Assembly (NCBI GenBank): GCA_030044345.1
Contig: JASHVY010000132.1
Span: 1-6,080 of the forward strand
DNA length: 6,080 bases
Direction: 5' to 3'
From: Acetobacteraceae bacterium
GTDB lineage: Bacteria > Pseudomonadota > Alphaproteobacteria > Acetobacterales > Acetobacteraceae
The notes beneath the pieces are model-generated. The model was not told the DNA's origin. It searched no databases and worked only from the letters and a program-made list of their open reading frames with translations. The translations under genes were made by a program, and so were the position numbers. Of this stretch, positions 5,360 to 6,080 are shown piece by piece (the stretch's first letter is position 1; each line of letters begins with the position of its first letter).

Positions 5360-6080
5360 CATTCCTCGCACCCGAACTCCTCAGTCCGGCCGAGATGGGC
5401 AAGGCCGACGAAGCCACGATCGCGGGCGGGGTGCCGGGAATCGTGCTCATGGAGAATGCCGGGCGGGCGGTCGCGCGCGCCGTGATGCGGCGCTTCGCGC
5501 CCTGCCGTACGCTCGTGCTCTGCGGGCCGGGCAATAATGGCGGAGACGGTTACGTCGCCGCCCGGCGCCTTGCCGAGGCGGGCTGGCCGGTCGCGCTCGC
5601 TTCCCTCGCCACGCCTCGGCCGGGGACCGATGCTGCCTTGGCCGCCCGGCGCTGGCGCGGCCCGCGCGCCGATTTCTCCCCCGTTGAGGCTGCGCGTGCC
5701 GAGCTCGTCATCGATGCCGTCTTCGGTGCCGAGCTCGCCCGGCCGGTCGAAGGGCCGGCCGCCGACACCCTGCATGCAGCCCGGCTGATGGCCGCGGTCG
5801 ATGTGCCGAGCGGGCTCGATGGCGCGAGCGGCGCCGTCCTTGGTTATGCGCCGTCCGCCGCGCTGACCGTCACCTTCTTTCGCCGCAAGCCCGGCCATCT
5901 CCTGCTGCCAGGACGGCTTCTGTGCGGAGCCGTGATCCTCGCCGAGATCGGCATTCCGGCGCGGGTGCTGGAAACCGTGCATCCACGCACGTTCGCCAAT
6001 GGTCCCGCTCTCTGGCGGCTGCCGATGCCCGGCTCGGATTCGCACAAATGGAGCCGCGGCCATGTCACCGTGCTCGGTGG
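5356..6080 (+). CDS. nnr: Bifunctional NAD(P)H-hydrate repair enzyme Nnr, N-terminal part, runs off the right edge
   Basis: Nnr repairs hydrated NADH and NADPH. The N-terminal YjeF/NnrE domain epimerises R- and S-NAD(P)HX, and the C-terminal NnrD domain dehydrates the S form. The 241 complete codons visible cover the whole epimerase domain. GIVLMENAGRAVA (28-40) and the binding loop GPGNNGGDGYVAARRL (57-72) are present, as are LVIDAVFG (117-124, with conserved Asp120) and VDVPSGLDGASG (148-159). The last residues, HKWSRGHVTVLGG (230 onward), look like the beginning of the ADP-dependent dehydratase domain. This supports a bifunctional protein rather than a lone epimerase. The ATG at 5356 overlaps the mutY stop as ATGA, a sign of translational coupling. 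The C-terminal domain is outside the window, so its integrity cannot be judged. Confidence 0.93.
   Translation, partial: MTFLAPELLSPAEMGKADEATIAGGVPGIVLMENAGRAVARAVMRRFAPCRTLVLCGPGNNGGDGYVAARRLAEAGWPVALASLATPRPGTDAALAARRWRGPRADFSPVEAARAELVIDAVFGAELARPVEGPAADTLHAARLMAAVDVPSGLDGASGAVLGYAPSAALTVTFFRRKPGHLLLPGRLLCGAVILAEIGIPARVLETVHPRTFANGPALWRLPMPGSDSHKWSRGHVTVLG

Noticed and set aside
3779..5371. 530-codon open frame on the minus strand across the DUF721 gene and mutY
   Set aside because: It is antisense to mutY and in another frame of DUF721, both of which have clear family motifs. The translation is Arg/Gly/Ala-rich without any recognisable domain, as expected from GC-rich shadow frames.
5738..5762. 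GGCCGG / CCGGCC hairpin within nnr
   Set aside because: Explained by GC-rich codons; no T tract and no boundary function at this place.
4978..6063. 361-codon open frame on the minus strand opposite mutY and nnr
   Set aside because: It is antisense to two well-supported genes, has low-complexity composition and no motif.

Overview
The window is GC-rich and densely coding, with mostly G or C in third codon positions. It looks like a chromosomal segment of an alphaproteobacterium. The head-to-head mutY / DUF721 pair and a periplasmic PQQ dehydrogenase with its own cytochrome c would fit the Acetobacteraceae or a related group, but this taxonomic placement is an inference from gene content. No insertion sequence, tRNA, rRNA, CRISPR array or phage gene was seen.

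Left edge (1-292): the C-terminal part of a hydroxyacylglutathione hydrolase (glyoxalase II, gloB). It is followed by about 400 bases without a gene (293-698). This stretch appears to be the control region of the next operon. It holds two sequences with exact sigma-54 (-24/-12) spacing, inverted repeats further upstream, a 5'-UTR stem-loop, and a strong ribosome binding site just before the next start codon.

Centre (699-3763): a two-gene unit for periplasmic oxidation. The first gene encodes a 552-residue secreted PQQ-dependent alcohol-dehydrogenase-type beta-propeller with no heme. Its active-site Asp-Trp-Asp is the pattern associated with lanthanide use, and it lacks the usual vicinal Cys-Cys. 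Thirty-five bases later comes a 456-residue secreted protein made of an unrecognised N-terminal domain, a Pro/Ala-rich linker and a class I cytochrome c domain, the likely electron acceptor. The first codons of this second gene form a textbook intrinsic-terminator shape: a 9-bp perfect GC stem, a 4-base loop and six T. This could attenuate the cytochrome relative to the dehydrogenase.

Right part (3772-6080): a DUF721/DciA-family gene on the minus strand converges on the cytochrome gene with an 8-base gap. It is divergent from mutY, the A/G-specific adenine glycosylase, with almost no intergenic space. mutY overlaps the next gene by ATGA. That gene is nnr, the bifunctional NAD(P)H-hydrate repair enzyme, and it runs off the right edge. 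The right half is DNA and metabolite repair and housekeeping; the centre is an accessory oxidative module. The features of most interest are the sigma-54-like control region, the terminator-like hairpin inside a signal-peptide sequence, and the uncharacterised domain fused to the cytochrome.
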